Assembly (NCBI RefSeq): GCF_000378605.1
Contig: NZ_KB905156.1
Span: forward strand, 1,013,391-1,077,390
Length of the DNA: 64,000 nucleotides
Reading direction: 5' to 3'
Source: Thioalkalivibrio sp. ALJ21
GTDB lineage: Bacteria; Pseudomonadota; Gammaproteobacteria; Ectothiorhodospirales; Ectothiorhodospiraceae
Shown: positions 1-7,714 of the stretch, in pieces
Layout of the letters: each line of letters opens with the position of its first letter
Numbering within the stretch: the first letter of the stretch is position 1
Notes under the pieces: model-generated
The model's input: the letters and a program-made list of their open reading frames with translations, nothing else
What the model was told of the DNA's origin: nothing
The model's database searches: none
Program-made: the position numbers and the translations under genes

Positions 1-2584
1 TGCGGGCGAACGGGGAGGCCTGCGGCGTCTCCACCTCGTGCACGCGGATGCGGCGTTCCTGCACGCCGCGCAGGATCTGACGCAGGGCGCCCAGGTCGAA
101 CACGTCGGCCAGCACCTGGCGGTAGGTCTCCAGCACCACCGGGAAGCTCGCGTACTCGCGCACCGAGGCCAGCAGCTGCTGCGACTTCAGCCGCTGCGCC
201 CACAGCGGGGTGCGCTGGCCGGGGCGGTTGCGTACCAGCAGCAGGGCGCGCGCCGCGTTTTCGCGAAAGGCGCTGGCGAACAGGGTGGAGTTGCCCAGCT
301 CGCGGGTGACCGCCTCCTCCAGTTCCTCCGGGTCGGGGAACAAGGCGTCCAGCTCAGGCAGGTCCTCGCTGTCGGCCAGGCGCAGCACGATGCCGTCGTC
401 GGTGTACATCACCTGCACCTCGAAGCCGGAGCGGCTGTTCAGCGCGCCCTGCAGGGCCAGCGCCCAGGGGGCGTGCACGCGCGCGCCGAATGGCGTCAGG
501 ATGCAGACGCGCCAGTCGCCAACCTCGTCGCGGAAGCGTTCGACCACGATGCGCTGGTCGGAGGGCAGCTGTCCGGTGGCCTCGCGCTGCTCGTCGATGT
601 AGTCGCTGAGGGTCTCCACCGCCGCCTCCGACAGTGGCGCGTGTTCCCTGAGCCAGGCCGCGCGCTCGGCGCGGCCCATGCGTGCCAGCCGCTCGGTGGC
701 GGCGCCGATGGCCTGGCCGAGCTGGATCGGGCGGCCGGGGCCGTCGCCATGCCAGAACGGGAGCTTGCCGACCTCGCCGGGGGCGGGGGAGACGAGCACG
801 CGGTCGCGGGTGATCGCCTCCACATGCCAGGTGCTGGCACCCAGGGTCACGTTCTCGCCGGTCTTCAGCTCGAACACCATCTCTTCGTCCAGTTCGCCGA
901 TGCGCGGCCCGCCCTCGCCGACATGCACGCCGTACAGCCCGCGGTCGGGGATGGTCCCGGCGTTCAGACGCGCGGCCAGTGCCGCCCCCCGGCGCGGGGT
1001 CAGCTCGTCGCGGGCGCGGTCCCAGGCGAGCCAGGGGCGCAGGTCGGCGAAGTCGGTGCTCGGGTAGTGGCCGGAGAGCATGTCCAGCGTGGCCTCGAGC
1101 AGTGGCCGCGACAGCTCGCGCCAGGGCGCGGCGCGGCGGACCAGCGCGTACAGCTCGTCCACCGTGCGCGGGCGTTCGCAGACCATCGCGACGATCTGCT
1201 GGGCGAGTACGTCCAGCGGGTTGTGCGGGGCGTGGATCGGTTCCAGCGCGCCGGCCTGCATGCGCTCGCCGATCACCGCGCATTCGAGCAGGTCGCCGCG
1301 AAAGCGCGGCAGCAGCAGCGAGCGCGAGACCTGGCCCACGCCGTGCCCGGCACGCCCGGCGCGCTGCAGCCCGCGCGCGACCGCGCCGGGGGATTCGACC
1401 ATGATCACCAGGTCCACTGCGCCCATGTCGATGCCCAGCTCCAGCGAGCTGGTCGCGACGATGCCGCGCAGGCGCCCGGTCTTCAGCCGGCCCTCGATCT
1501 CGGCGCGGCGCTCGTGGGACACGCTGCCGTGGTGGGCGGCGACCAGGTCCTCTACAGGTTCGACATCCTCCGGCTGCTGCTCCCGCCAGGCCTCGTTGAT
1601 GCGCTGGACCAGGCGCTCGCACAGCCCGCGGCTGTTCACGAACACGATGGTGGAGCGGTGCTCCAGGATCGCGGCCAGCAGGCGCGGCTCCAGTCGTGCG
1701 GCGCGGTCGCCGCCACCGGTAGGGAGCTGCCCGGTGCCCTGGCCGTAGACCGCGCCGAGGATGGAGCCGGACGGGATCGGGCCGGATGAGGGGCTTGTCG
1801 CCTCCGGCCCCTCGACGGTCGGTGCTGCGTGCTCGGCGGGCGGCTCCTCGGGGGCGAGAATCTCCAGGTCCAGGCGCGGTGGCTCGGCGGCGTCGATCAC
1901 CTCCACCTCGCGGTCGCCGCCAAGGAAGCCGCGCGCCACCTCCACCGGGTACACGGTGGCGGACAGCCCGATGCGCTGCGGGTCCTCCCCGCAGCGTTCG
2001 GCCAGCCGTTCCAGCGACAGGGCGAGATGCGCGCCGCGCTTGTTACCGGCCAGCGCATGTACCTCGTCGATGATGACCGTGTGGACGGATTCGAGGTTTT
2101 CGGCGGCCTTCGAGCCCAGCAGCAGGTACAGCGACTCGGGGGTGGTCACCAGGATGTCGCCGGGTTCGCGCGCCTGGGCGCGGCGCTCGGCCTGCGGGGT
2201 GTCGCCGGTGCGGATGTGTACCACCGGCTCGCTTGCGGTCTCGCCTACGGTCTGGCCCACGGTCTGGCCCAGGCGCGTGGCGGTCTGCGCGATGCCGGTC
2301 AGCGGGGCGCGCAGGTTGCGTTCGATGTCGGTGGCCAGCGCCTTCAGCGGCGAGATGTACAGCACCGAGTAGCCGCGCCGGGCATCCGGCGAGGGCTCGC
2401 CGGTCAGGCGGTCAATGGCGCTGAGGAAGGCGGCGAGGGTCTTGCCGCTGCCGGTGGGGGCGATCAGCAGGCAGTGATGGCCGGCCCGGATCGCGGGCCA
2501 GCCGCGCGACTGGATCGCAGTCGCCTGCCCGAAGGCCTCGCCGAACCAGGTATCGGTCGCGGGGCGAAAGGGCGTGACCGGCAT
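1..2584 (-). CDS. lhr: Lhr-family ATP-dependent helicase (C-terminus outside window)
   Basis: Large superfamily 2 helicase of the long Lhr type, linked in the family to DNA repair and nucleic-acid remodelling. The frame opens with an ATG at 2584 and stays open to the window edge, giving 861 visible residues of a protein that is usually about 1400-1540 aa. The Walker A motif APTGSGKT lies at residues 42-49, the DEVH box (IIDEVHAL) at about 173-176, and a GLSATV motif III about 30 residues later. The last visible residues, including VETPQASPFAR, match the end of the Lhr core that precedes the C-terminal winged-helix region. It is the last visible gene of a minus-strand run with the small protein at 2603-2905, 18 nt upstream. 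The stop codon is not in view, so completeness cannot be judged. Confidence 0.93.
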   Translation of the reverse strand, partial: MPVTPFRPATDTWFGEAFGQATAIQSRGWPAIRAGHHCLLIAPTGSGKTLAAFLSAIDRLTGEPSPDARRGYSVLYISPLKALATDIERNLRAPLTGIAQTATRLGQTVGQTVGETASEPVVHIRTGDTPQAERRAQAREPGDILVTTPESLYLLLGSKAAENLESVHTVIIDEVHALAGNKRGAHLALSLERLAERCGEDPQRIGLSATVYPVEVARGFLGGDREVEVIDAAEPPRLDLEILAPEEPPAEHAAPTVEGPEATSPSSGPIPSGSILGAVYGQGTGQLPTGGGDRAARLEPRLLAAILEHRSTIVFVNSRGLCERLVQRINEAWREQQPEDVEPVEDLVAAHHGSVSHERRAEIEGRLKTGRLRGIVATSSLELGIDMGAVDLVIMVESPGAVARGLQRAGRAGHGVGQVSRSLLLPRFRGDLLECAVIGERMQAGALEPIHAPHNPLDVLAQQIVAMVCERPRTVDELYALVRRAAPWRELSRPLLEATLDMLSGHYPSTDFADLRPWLAWDRARDELTPRRGAALAARLNAGTIPDRGLYGVHVGEGGPRIGELDEEMVFELKTGENVTLGASTWHVEAITRDRVLVSPAPGEVGKLPFWHGDGPGRPIQLGQAIGAATERLARMGRAERAAWLREHAPLSEAAVETLSDYIDEQREATGQLPSDQRIVVERFRDEVGDWRVCILTPFGARVHAPWALALQGALNSRSGFEVQVMYTDDGIVLRLADSEDLPELDALFPDPEELEEAVTRELGNSTLFASAFRENAARALLLVRNRPGQRTPLWAQRLKSQQLLASVREYASFPVVLETYRQVLADVFDLGALRQILRGVQERRIRVHEVETPQASPFAR

Positions 2585-2602
2585 CGGCTCGGGCGTAGCG
2601 GG

Positions 2603-2905
2603 TCAGGCGTGGCCGACGGTGGTGTCGGTGGTGGCGTGGAAGTAGTCGCTGTCGCGCGCCAGCTCGTCGATCAGCTCGTGCAACATGGCCAGACGGCTCT
2701 CGGCGTCCGCGAACGGGGCGCAGTCCTCGCACAACGGATCGCCGCAGGGCTGGCGGCTGTACAGCCAGAAATGCACGGCACCGGCCAGCAGGCCGTCGGC
2801 GACGTCGCCGGTTTCGGCGGCCTGGCCGTCATCGGCGAGCCGGTTCGCCAGCTCGATCAGGTGCTGGGCGGCGTTGTTGTAGGTCTGGTCGGCGGTGTCG
2901 TTCAT
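2603..2905 (-). CDS. Hypothetical 100-aa protein with Cys cluster
   Basis: Small acidic protein (100 aa) of unknown function; I do not recognise a family. It begins MNDTADQTYNNAAQHL and is predicted mostly helical, with a central CGDPLCEDC cluster (C-x5-C-x2-C) that could bind a metal or be redox active; that is inference. No signal peptide or membrane segment is visible. It sits between the phosphodiesterase gene (66 nt upstream) and lhr (18 nt downstream) on the same strand, so it is probably co-transcribed. The start at 2905 is the only ATG that leaves a compact reading frame, although its ribosome-binding site is weak. Confidence 0.72.
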   Translation of the reverse strand: MNDTADQTYNNAAQHLIELANRLADDGQAAETGDVADGLLAGAVHFWLYSRQPCGDPLCEDCAPFADAESRLAMLHELIDELARDSDYFHATTDTTVGHA

Positions 2906-2970
2906 GGGATCTCGGGACAGTCTTGTTTCAGCCAGCGCCAGCCCGTTTGGCCGGCACAGAACCCGACAGT

Positions 2971-4182
2971 TTACCGCGACTGGCCGATATTCCGAAGAAA
3001 CAGGGGAATATGCCGCTCTTCCGGCGACAGGCCCCCGTGGGCGCCGACGAAGAACGGCCCCTCGTCGTCGTCCGGCGGGTCCACCAGGTAGGCGTCCTCC
3101 GCGGGCAGCAGCAGGTAGTCGCCGGCGCGCGCCCGCAGCTCGGGGTGCTCCCGGTGATGCCCCGGGGGCAGGCCCAGGGTGCCGGGCCCCAGCCAGTCCG
3201 CGGCGGGGACTGCGGCTACGTCTGCGCCGAAGGCGGCGTCCAGGGCCGTCAGGAAGTCCGTGTCGCGTCCTTTGCGCACATGGGCGATGGCCGCGCGCGG
3301 CTCGCCGGTCAGGCGGTGGCGCAGGCAGGCCTGCACCGCCGGATGTTCGCGCAGGTCCAGGCGGCGCTCCATGGTGCGCATGCCGTGGTCGGCGGTGGTC
3401 AGGAAGATGCTTTCCGGACGCTGGATTTGCGCGCAGGTCGCGGTGTAGGCCAGGTCCAGCTGCTTCAGGTGGCGCTCCACCTCCGGGCTCTCCGGGCCGT
3501 AGGCGTGGCCCAGGTGGTCGAGCTCCGACCAGTAGACGTAGGTGAAATGCGGCCCCGGTGTCGCGTTCACATGCGCGGCCACCCGTGCCGGCAGCTCGGA
3601 CAGGTCCTCGAAGCCGATGAACGCGGCGGAGCCGTTCATCATGCGGTTGTACGGTGTGCCGCCGATCCAGTCCGGGCCGATCATGGTCGTGTGGCAGCCG
3701 AGCCGGTCGACCAGGCGGTCCGGCTGTACGCGGCCGGTAAGCTCGCGGTAGCCGAGCGTGGCCGGGCGGTCCTCGGTGTCGCGCTCCTGGCCCATCAGCA
3801 CCGTCAGCGTGCGCTCGGCAGCCGGCAGCCGGGTGTGCCAGCCGAGCAGGCCGTGCTGCGCGGGCGTGCGCCCGGTCAGGATGCTGGTGATCGCGGTGGC
3901 CGTGGTGCTGGGGAACACGGTCTCGAGGTCGGTCACGTAGTCCGCGCCCAGCAGCGGCGTGTGGCGGCGATAGCGGGTGGCGAAGCCGTCGATCAGCCAC
4001 AGCACGATGTGGCGGTCCGGCCCCAGATGCTCGGAGACGCCCGGCAGCGGCGGGTGGCTGGCCGCCGGGTTCAGGCTGGCCTCGATCTGGCCGAGCAGGT
4101 CCATCAGCCCCGGCGCTTCCAGCCGGGCGCGCAGGATGTGGTCGACGGCGGATTCGGGCGCGGGGATCTCGGTTAGCGGCAA
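2971..4182 (-). CDS. Type I phosphodiesterase / nucleotide pyrophosphatase family protein
   Basis: Member of the alkaline-phosphatase superfamily (Phosphodiest), which hydrolyses phosphodiester or pyrophosphate bonds using two metal ions and a Thr/Ser nucleophile. The ligand set is visible in order: LIDGF (metal Asp), FPSTTAT (nucleophile Thr), ELDHLGHAYG (Asp and His), TTADHGM (Asp-His) and GAHGG (His). No signal peptide is evident, so it is probably cytoplasmic. I place the start at a TTG (4182), five nt after the bolA stop and preceded by AAGG, giving 403 aa; an upstream start at 4290 would overlap bolA by about 100 nt. Substrate unknown. Conserved operon partners are bolA upstream and the small Cys protein downstream. 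Confidence 0.85.
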   Translation of the reverse strand: MPLTEIPAPESAVDHILRARLEAPGLMDLLGQIEASLNPAASHPPLPGVSEHLGPDRHIVLWLIDGFATRYRRHTPLLGADYVTDLETVFPSTTATAITSILTGRTPAQHGLLGWHTRLPAAERTLTVLMGQERDTEDRPATLGYRELTGRVQPDRLVDRLGCHTTMIGPDWIGGTPYNRMMNGSAAFIGFEDLSELPARVAAHVNATPGPHFTYVYWSELDHLGHAYGPESPEVERHLKQLDLAYTATCAQIQRPESIFLTTADHGMRTMERRLDLREHPAVQACLRHRLTGEPRAAIAHVRKGRDTDFLTALDAAFGADVAAVPAADWLGPGTLGLPPGHHREHPELRARAGDYLLLPAEDAYLVDPPDDDEGPFFVGAHGGLSPEERHIPLFLRNIGQSR

Positions 4183-4186
4183 GGGA

Positions 4187-4507
4187 TCAGGCCTTGCCGC
4201 CGTCGCCACCCATGCAGGGCGGGGAGTCGGCGACCTTGCCGGCGCGCTCGAACCACTGGTCCGGGTCCAGCGTGTGCAGCGCCAGGGCATGGATGCCCCC
4301 GGCCAGCTCGTCGGCCAGGGCCTGGTTCACCAGCCGGTGCCGCGCGATCAGCTTCTGGTCACGAAAGGCCTCGGACACCACCGTCACCTTGAAATGCGAC
4401 TCCGAACCCGGCGGCACGTTGTGCATGTGGCTCTCGTTCACCACCTCCAGATGCTCGGGCGCAAAGCGCTCCTCCAGCTTCCGGGTAATGGTCTCCTGCA
4501 TGCTCAT
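4187..4507 (-). CDS. bolA: BolA family protein
   Basis: BolA-type protein of 106 aa, the usual family length. The signature ESHMHNVPPGSESHFKV near residues 24-41 and the segment LIARHRLVNQAL near 53-64 are characteristic of BolA. Family members have a class II KH-like fold, bind monothiol glutaredoxins and [2Fe-2S] clusters, and affect morphology and stress genes. The conserved C-terminal His of the HALALHT motif, a likely Fe-S ligand, is present. The frame contains an upstream ATG (4621), but only the Met at 4507 starts the conserved domain. It heads the run bolA-phosphodiesterase-small protein-lhr; no glutaredoxin gene is adjacent. Confidence 0.92.
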   Translation of the reverse strand: MSMQETITRKLEERFAPEHLEVVNESHMHNVPPGSESHFKVTVVSEAFRDQKLIARHRLVNQALADELAGGIHALALHTLDPDQWFERAGKVADSPPCMGGDGGKA

Positions 4508-4620
4508 CGACGACTCCAGTGCTTCGATTGACGGGACATCGCACTCAGTGTGCCGTGTCGTACCCGCATGTCCAGATCCTTGGCCAGCCGCATGGCTGCC
4601 GCTGTCTGGGGGGGCAGTCA

Positions 4621-4920
4621 TCAGCCTTCCCGTGTGCGTTCCTTCCAGTAATCCGGGTGGCGGTGCAGGTGCATGACCGCGAGAATCAGGATGCCCCCGT
4701 CCTCCTCTGCGTAGAGAACCCCATACGGAAACCGCTTCACGAATGAGCGCCGCACTTCGCCCTCCAGAACGGTCCAGGCACGCGGGTAGGCGATGGCGCG
4801 TTGCACCGCTGCAAACACTTCAACTGCAAAATCGTTCCCGAGGCCGGGCTCGATTTCTTCGTAGTACTGAACGGCCTCGGTGAGTTCTTGATCCGCTTCC
4901 GGGTGAAAGCGAAAACTCAT
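4621..4920 (-). CDS. RelE/ParE family toxin
   Basis: A 99-aa protein with the RelE/ParE fold pattern: an N-terminal FHPEADQELTEAVQYYEE helix, a central YPRAWTVLEGEVRRSF segment and the strand motif FPYGVLYAEEDGGILILAVMH. It ends with HRHPDYWKER, typical of the ParE-like subgroup. These toxins act on gyrase or on ribosome-bound mRNA; which target applies here cannot be told from sequence. Its start overlaps the 3' end of the antitoxin gene by 4 nt (ATGA), so the two are translationally coupled. All core segments look intact. Confidence 0.88.
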   Translation of the reverse strand: MSFRFHPEADQELTEAVQYYEEIEPGLGNDFAVEVFAAVQRAIAYPRAWTVLEGEVRRSFVKRFPYGVLYAEEDGGILILAVMHLHRHPDYWKERTREG

Positions 4921-5141
4921 CGTTCAAACCGGCTCCATATCCTCTCGAAGACCTGTTCGCCCGGAATCGCTTCGACTGTGCCCGAGCGGATCTCTTTCAG
5001 GCGCTTCCGCGAGACCTCCGCCCATTTGCGGTCCACGCCCGCATCGGGCGGGTTCAGGCTGCGCAGGAGGGAATCGACCACCAGAGCGCGCTCTTCCACG
5101 GGCAGGGATTCGGCTTCGTCAATAAGGTCTTTGATCTTCAT
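4917..5141 (-). CDS. Addiction-module antitoxin (TIGR02574-type)
   Basis: A 74-aa antitoxin of the 'putative addiction module component' family. It begins MKIKDLIDEAESLPVEERAL and continues with LLRSLNPPD, a pattern typical of that family, then a basic helix (KWAEVSRKRLKEIRSG) and IPGEQVFERI. It precedes and overlaps the ParE-like toxin by 4 nt, the standard antitoxin-first order. A good ribosome-binding site (AGGAAGA) lies upstream of the ATG at 5141. By family analogy it neutralises the toxin and may repress its own promoter in the roughly 117-nt divergent gap to the HAD gene. Confidence 0.87.
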   Translation of the reverse strand: MKIKDLIDEAESLPVEERALVVDSLLRSLNPPDAGVDRKWAEVSRKRLKEIRSGTVEAIPGEQVFERIWSRFER

Positions 5142-5258
5142 GTCACCATCTTCCTGGTATCGCTGGGGGCGATGACCGGCGCAAGCGGAATTCTCATACT
5201 GGCATCTTGCGGCCGGTAGTGCGAGATGGCGGTTTGGTGGTTACACCCGGGAGGGGCT

Positions 5259-5927
5259 ATGCGGCAGACGCTGGCGTTTGATGTGTACGGGACGCTGATC
5301 GATACCCAGGGGATTACGGCGACGCTCGAAGTGTGGATGGGCGAGCGGGCGCCGGTGCTGGCGCGTGCCTGGCGCGAGAAGCAGCTGGAATACACCTTCC
5401 GGCGCGGGCTGATGGGGGCGTACGCGGATTTCGACACCTGCACCGAGCAGGCGTTGCGGTACTGTTGCGAGGCCCTGGGTATTGTTCTTGAACCAGAGCA
5501 GGAGGCGGAGCTGCTGCGGCGCTATCGAGAGCTCCCGGCGTTTGCCGATGCGGGGGCGGTCCTGGACGAGTTGCGGGCGGAGGGACACCGTCTGTTCGCG
5601 TTCTCCAACGGGACCACTGAGACGGTCAGCGGGCTGTTGCGGAACGCCGGCCTGGAGGATCGCTTCGAGGATCTCGTCAGCGTGGACGAGATCGGCTGCT
5701 TCAAGCCGGACCCGCGCGTGTACCGGCATTTCCTGCAGCGGGCGAATGTGCTGCCCCAGCAGGCATGGCTGGTTTCAGGCAACCCCTTCGACGTGATCGG
5801 TGCGCAGGCTGCGGGCATGCGTACGGTCTGGCTCGACCGGGCCGGGCAGGGTCTGTTCGACCCCTGGGGTGGGGAGCCCACGGCCACCATCGGCGGCCTG
5901 GACGAACTGGCAGCAGCGTTTCGTTAG
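5259..5927 (+). CDS. Haloacid dehalogenase, type II (HAD superfamily)
   Basis: HAD-superfamily hydrolase of 222 aa resembling L-2-haloacid dehalogenases, which replace the halogen of short 2-haloacids with hydroxyl through an Asp ester. Visible motifs are FDVYGTLID (nucleophile Asp8), FSNGT (motif II), KPDPRVY (motif III Lys) and VSGNPFDVIGAQAAGM (motif IV region). The start at 5259 is supported by GGGAGGGG immediately upstream; an in-frame ATG 33 nt earlier adds an unrelated extension. It is transcribed divergently from the toxin-antitoxin pair. The natural substrate could be another phosphate or halide compound, since annotation inside this family is loose. Confidence 0.88.
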   Translation: MRQTLAFDVYGTLIDTQGITATLEVWMGERAPVLARAWREKQLEYTFRRGLMGAYADFDTCTEQALRYCCEALGIVLEPEQEAELLRRYRELPAFADAGAVLDELRAEGHRLFAFSNGTTETVSGLLRNAGLEDRFEDLVSVDEIGCFKPDPRVYRHFLQRANVLPQQAWLVSGNPFDVIGAQAAGMRTVWLDRAGQGLFDPWGGEPTATIGGLDELAAAFR

Positions 5928-6030
5928 TCTCGGTGCATGGATGATCGGAAGTGGTGATCCGGTTTAACCTCATCTTCAGGATTGATCCATACACGGCCGG
6001 GCAGCCTCCGCGGTCGCGAGGTATCCATTC

Positions 6031-7002
6031 ATGAAAAAATCCGGTCCGAACCGACCGCGCGAGGATGAAATGAACGCGATCGTCGCGGCGATCGAACAGT
6101 CCTTGGCGCAGGACTCCCCTGATGACCGAGCCGAAAGGGATGCGGTGGTGGCCGCCGCGGTCGCCGAGGTGAATGCCCGGCCGCTGGATGACTTCGCGGG
6201 CTTGTCGCCCGAGCAGATGGGGGCACTCCTTTATTCACCGTTCGAGCACCCGGAGCTGGTGAGTTTTGCCGAGGGTGTAGCGGAGTGTCCGACCACCGTG
6301 ATGAGTGTGCTGTTCCGCGTGCTGGCGGGTGCCATTCGTGACGAGGCCGGCATCCCTTTGACTCCAAAAGGCAATCTTCCGCTTCGAGTCGTGGCAGATG
6401 CGTGGGCCGCGGTGGAAGCCGCGGGGCTGGAACCGGAATGGCGCCCCGGGTCGCGGCGCAAGGAGGATGACTTCCCGGAACTGCATGTGACCCGGTTGCT
6501 GGTGCAGATGAGTGGGCTAGGGCGGAAATACCGCGGGCGGCTGCAACTGACCCGCTCGACGCAACAGAAACTCGAGCGTGGGGATTGGGTGTCAATCTTT
6601 CGCGAACTGCTGCGCTGGCATACCCGCGAGTTCAACTGGGCCTACCAGGACGGGTATCCGTCCCTGTCGACTGTCCAGCAGGGGGCGCCGTTTTCTCTGT
6701 ATCTGCTTGCGCGTTTTGGCGATGAGTGGCGCCCCGTATCGTTCTACATCAACGCCTTCGCACGGGCCTTCCCGATGGTGCTGGACGAGGCGGACGAATA
6801 CGACGGCCCCTTCAACGCACAGGAGGTGCTGCGTAATGTCTGGCCCCTTCGGACATTCATGCGGTTTGCTCACCCCTTCGGCCTGATCGAAGAACGCGCC
6901 GACCCGGACGAGCCCGATTCCCAGCTGGCGTTCGAGCGCACCCGAGAGGTCCGCAAGAGTGCATTTTACGATCAGGCCGTGACCTGGAAAGTCCTCGATT
7001 GA
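6031..7002 (+). CDS. Uncharacterised 323-aa protein
   Basis: Unknown function. The protein has recurring-family character rather than being random: LSPEQMGALLYSPFEHPELV near residues 60-79, an ELHVTRLLVQMSGL segment, RKYRGRLQLT, then FNWAYQDGYPSL and LYLLARFGDEWRPVSFY near the C-terminal third. From memory these phrases recur in unannotated proteins of diverse bacteria, but I cannot name a domain. It has no signal peptide or membrane segment. An alternative start at 6070 (MNAIVAAIEQS) has its own GAGG site five nt upstream and may be the true one. It is followed after 42 nt by the RQC-like protein and probably forms a two-gene unit with it. Confidence 0.75.
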   Translation: MKKSGPNRPREDEMNAIVAAIEQSLAQDSPDDRAERDAVVAAAVAEVNARPLDDFAGLSPEQMGALLYSPFEHPELVSFAEGVAECPTTVMSVLFRVLAGAIRDEAGIPLTPKGNLPLRVVADAWAAVEAAGLEPEWRPGSRRKEDDFPELHVTRLLVQMSGLGRKYRGRLQLTRSTQQKLERGDWVSIFRELLRWHTREFNWAYQDGYPSLSTVQQGAPFSLYLLARFGDEWRPVSFYINAFARAFPMVLDEADEYDGPFNAQEVLRNVWPLRTFMRFAHPFGLIEERADPDEPDSQLAFERTREVRKSAFYDQAVTWKVLD

Positions 7003-7044
7003 GATTCAGTGGGCAAACGGGGTGTCTCTGGAGGTTGAGGCGAT

Positions 7045-7635
7045 ATGAGCCGTTCCCGTCAACGCGTCTCCTTGCAACTGCGTCCTTGCCCGGACGATCT
7101 CTCGGACGAGGAGATGCGCGCCATCCTCCGCGCGGCCGACGACCTGATCATGTTTGGCGGGCGGAACCTGCTGGCCAAGGTGTTGAAGGGGTCACGGGCG
7201 AAGAAGGTCCTGGAACTCGGCCTGAATGACAATCCCGTACATGGTTTTTACCGGGCCCTTTCCGAAGAAGCGATCCTCGCGCGGATTGATCGTGCCATCG
7301 TGGATGGCTGGCTGGCGATCGAGTACGACGGTCGGTTGCCTTTACTGGTGTTTACGGACCACGGCTGGGCCATCGAGCGGGAAGCTCGCGCGCGGGAGCT
7401 GTTCGATCAGTTGGCCGAGAACGCCCGGCGTGACCCGCCGTTCGAGGTGGAGACACTGCGCGATCGCAACCGGTCGATGATCTGGCGTCTGCTGGATCTC
7501 ATCGAGGCCTCGCGCGACTCTGACTTCATCCCGTTGCTACTGGCCTGGGGGGAGATCGACTACCGCAAGGTTCGTCAGCGCATTCGTTCGGTCATCGCGC
7601 AGCTCCAGACAGTGAAAACGGCTGAATCTGAGTAG
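7045..7635 (+). CDS. RQC-type winged-helix DNA-binding protein (RQC-minor-1 like)
   Basis: A 196-aa protein that looks like a stand-alone RQC (RecQ C-terminal) winged-helix module, with no helicase domain. The diagnostic stretch is LLAKVLKGSRAKKVLELGL followed by LSEEAILARIDRAIVDGWL and LPLLVFTDHGWAIE (residues about 47-112), matching the helix-turn-helix and beta-wing of RQC domains. A C-terminal helical part (LLDLIEASRDSDFIPLLLAWG) also recurs in the small family that I recall as RQC-minor-1. RQC domains bind structured DNA; the role of the isolated module is not established. GGAGG and GAGG sites precede the ATG. It pairs with the unknown gene 42 nt upstream. Confidence 0.78.
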   Translation: MSRSRQRVSLQLRPCPDDLSDEEMRAILRAADDLIMFGGRNLLAKVLKGSRAKKVLELGLNDNPVHGFYRALSEEAILARIDRAIVDGWLAIEYDGRLPLLVFTDHGWAIEREARARELFDQLAENARRDPPFEVETLRDRNRSMIWRLLDLIEASRDSDFIPLLLAWGEIDYRKVRQRIRSVIAQLQTVKTAESE

Positions 7636-7714
7636 CCTTTTGCTCGGTGCTTTCCGTCACTCCGTGCGTGGCCGTGGAGTACGATGGAGACCGGGCCGCC
7701 GCCGGGAGAGGAGC

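Noticed and set aside
38..2372. Long open frames on the plus strand across this interval
   Set aside because: They are antisense to lhr, whose helicase motifs are clear. High GC with G/C at third positions leaves the complementary frames free of stops; the translated products are Ala/Arg/Gln-rich and show no motifs.
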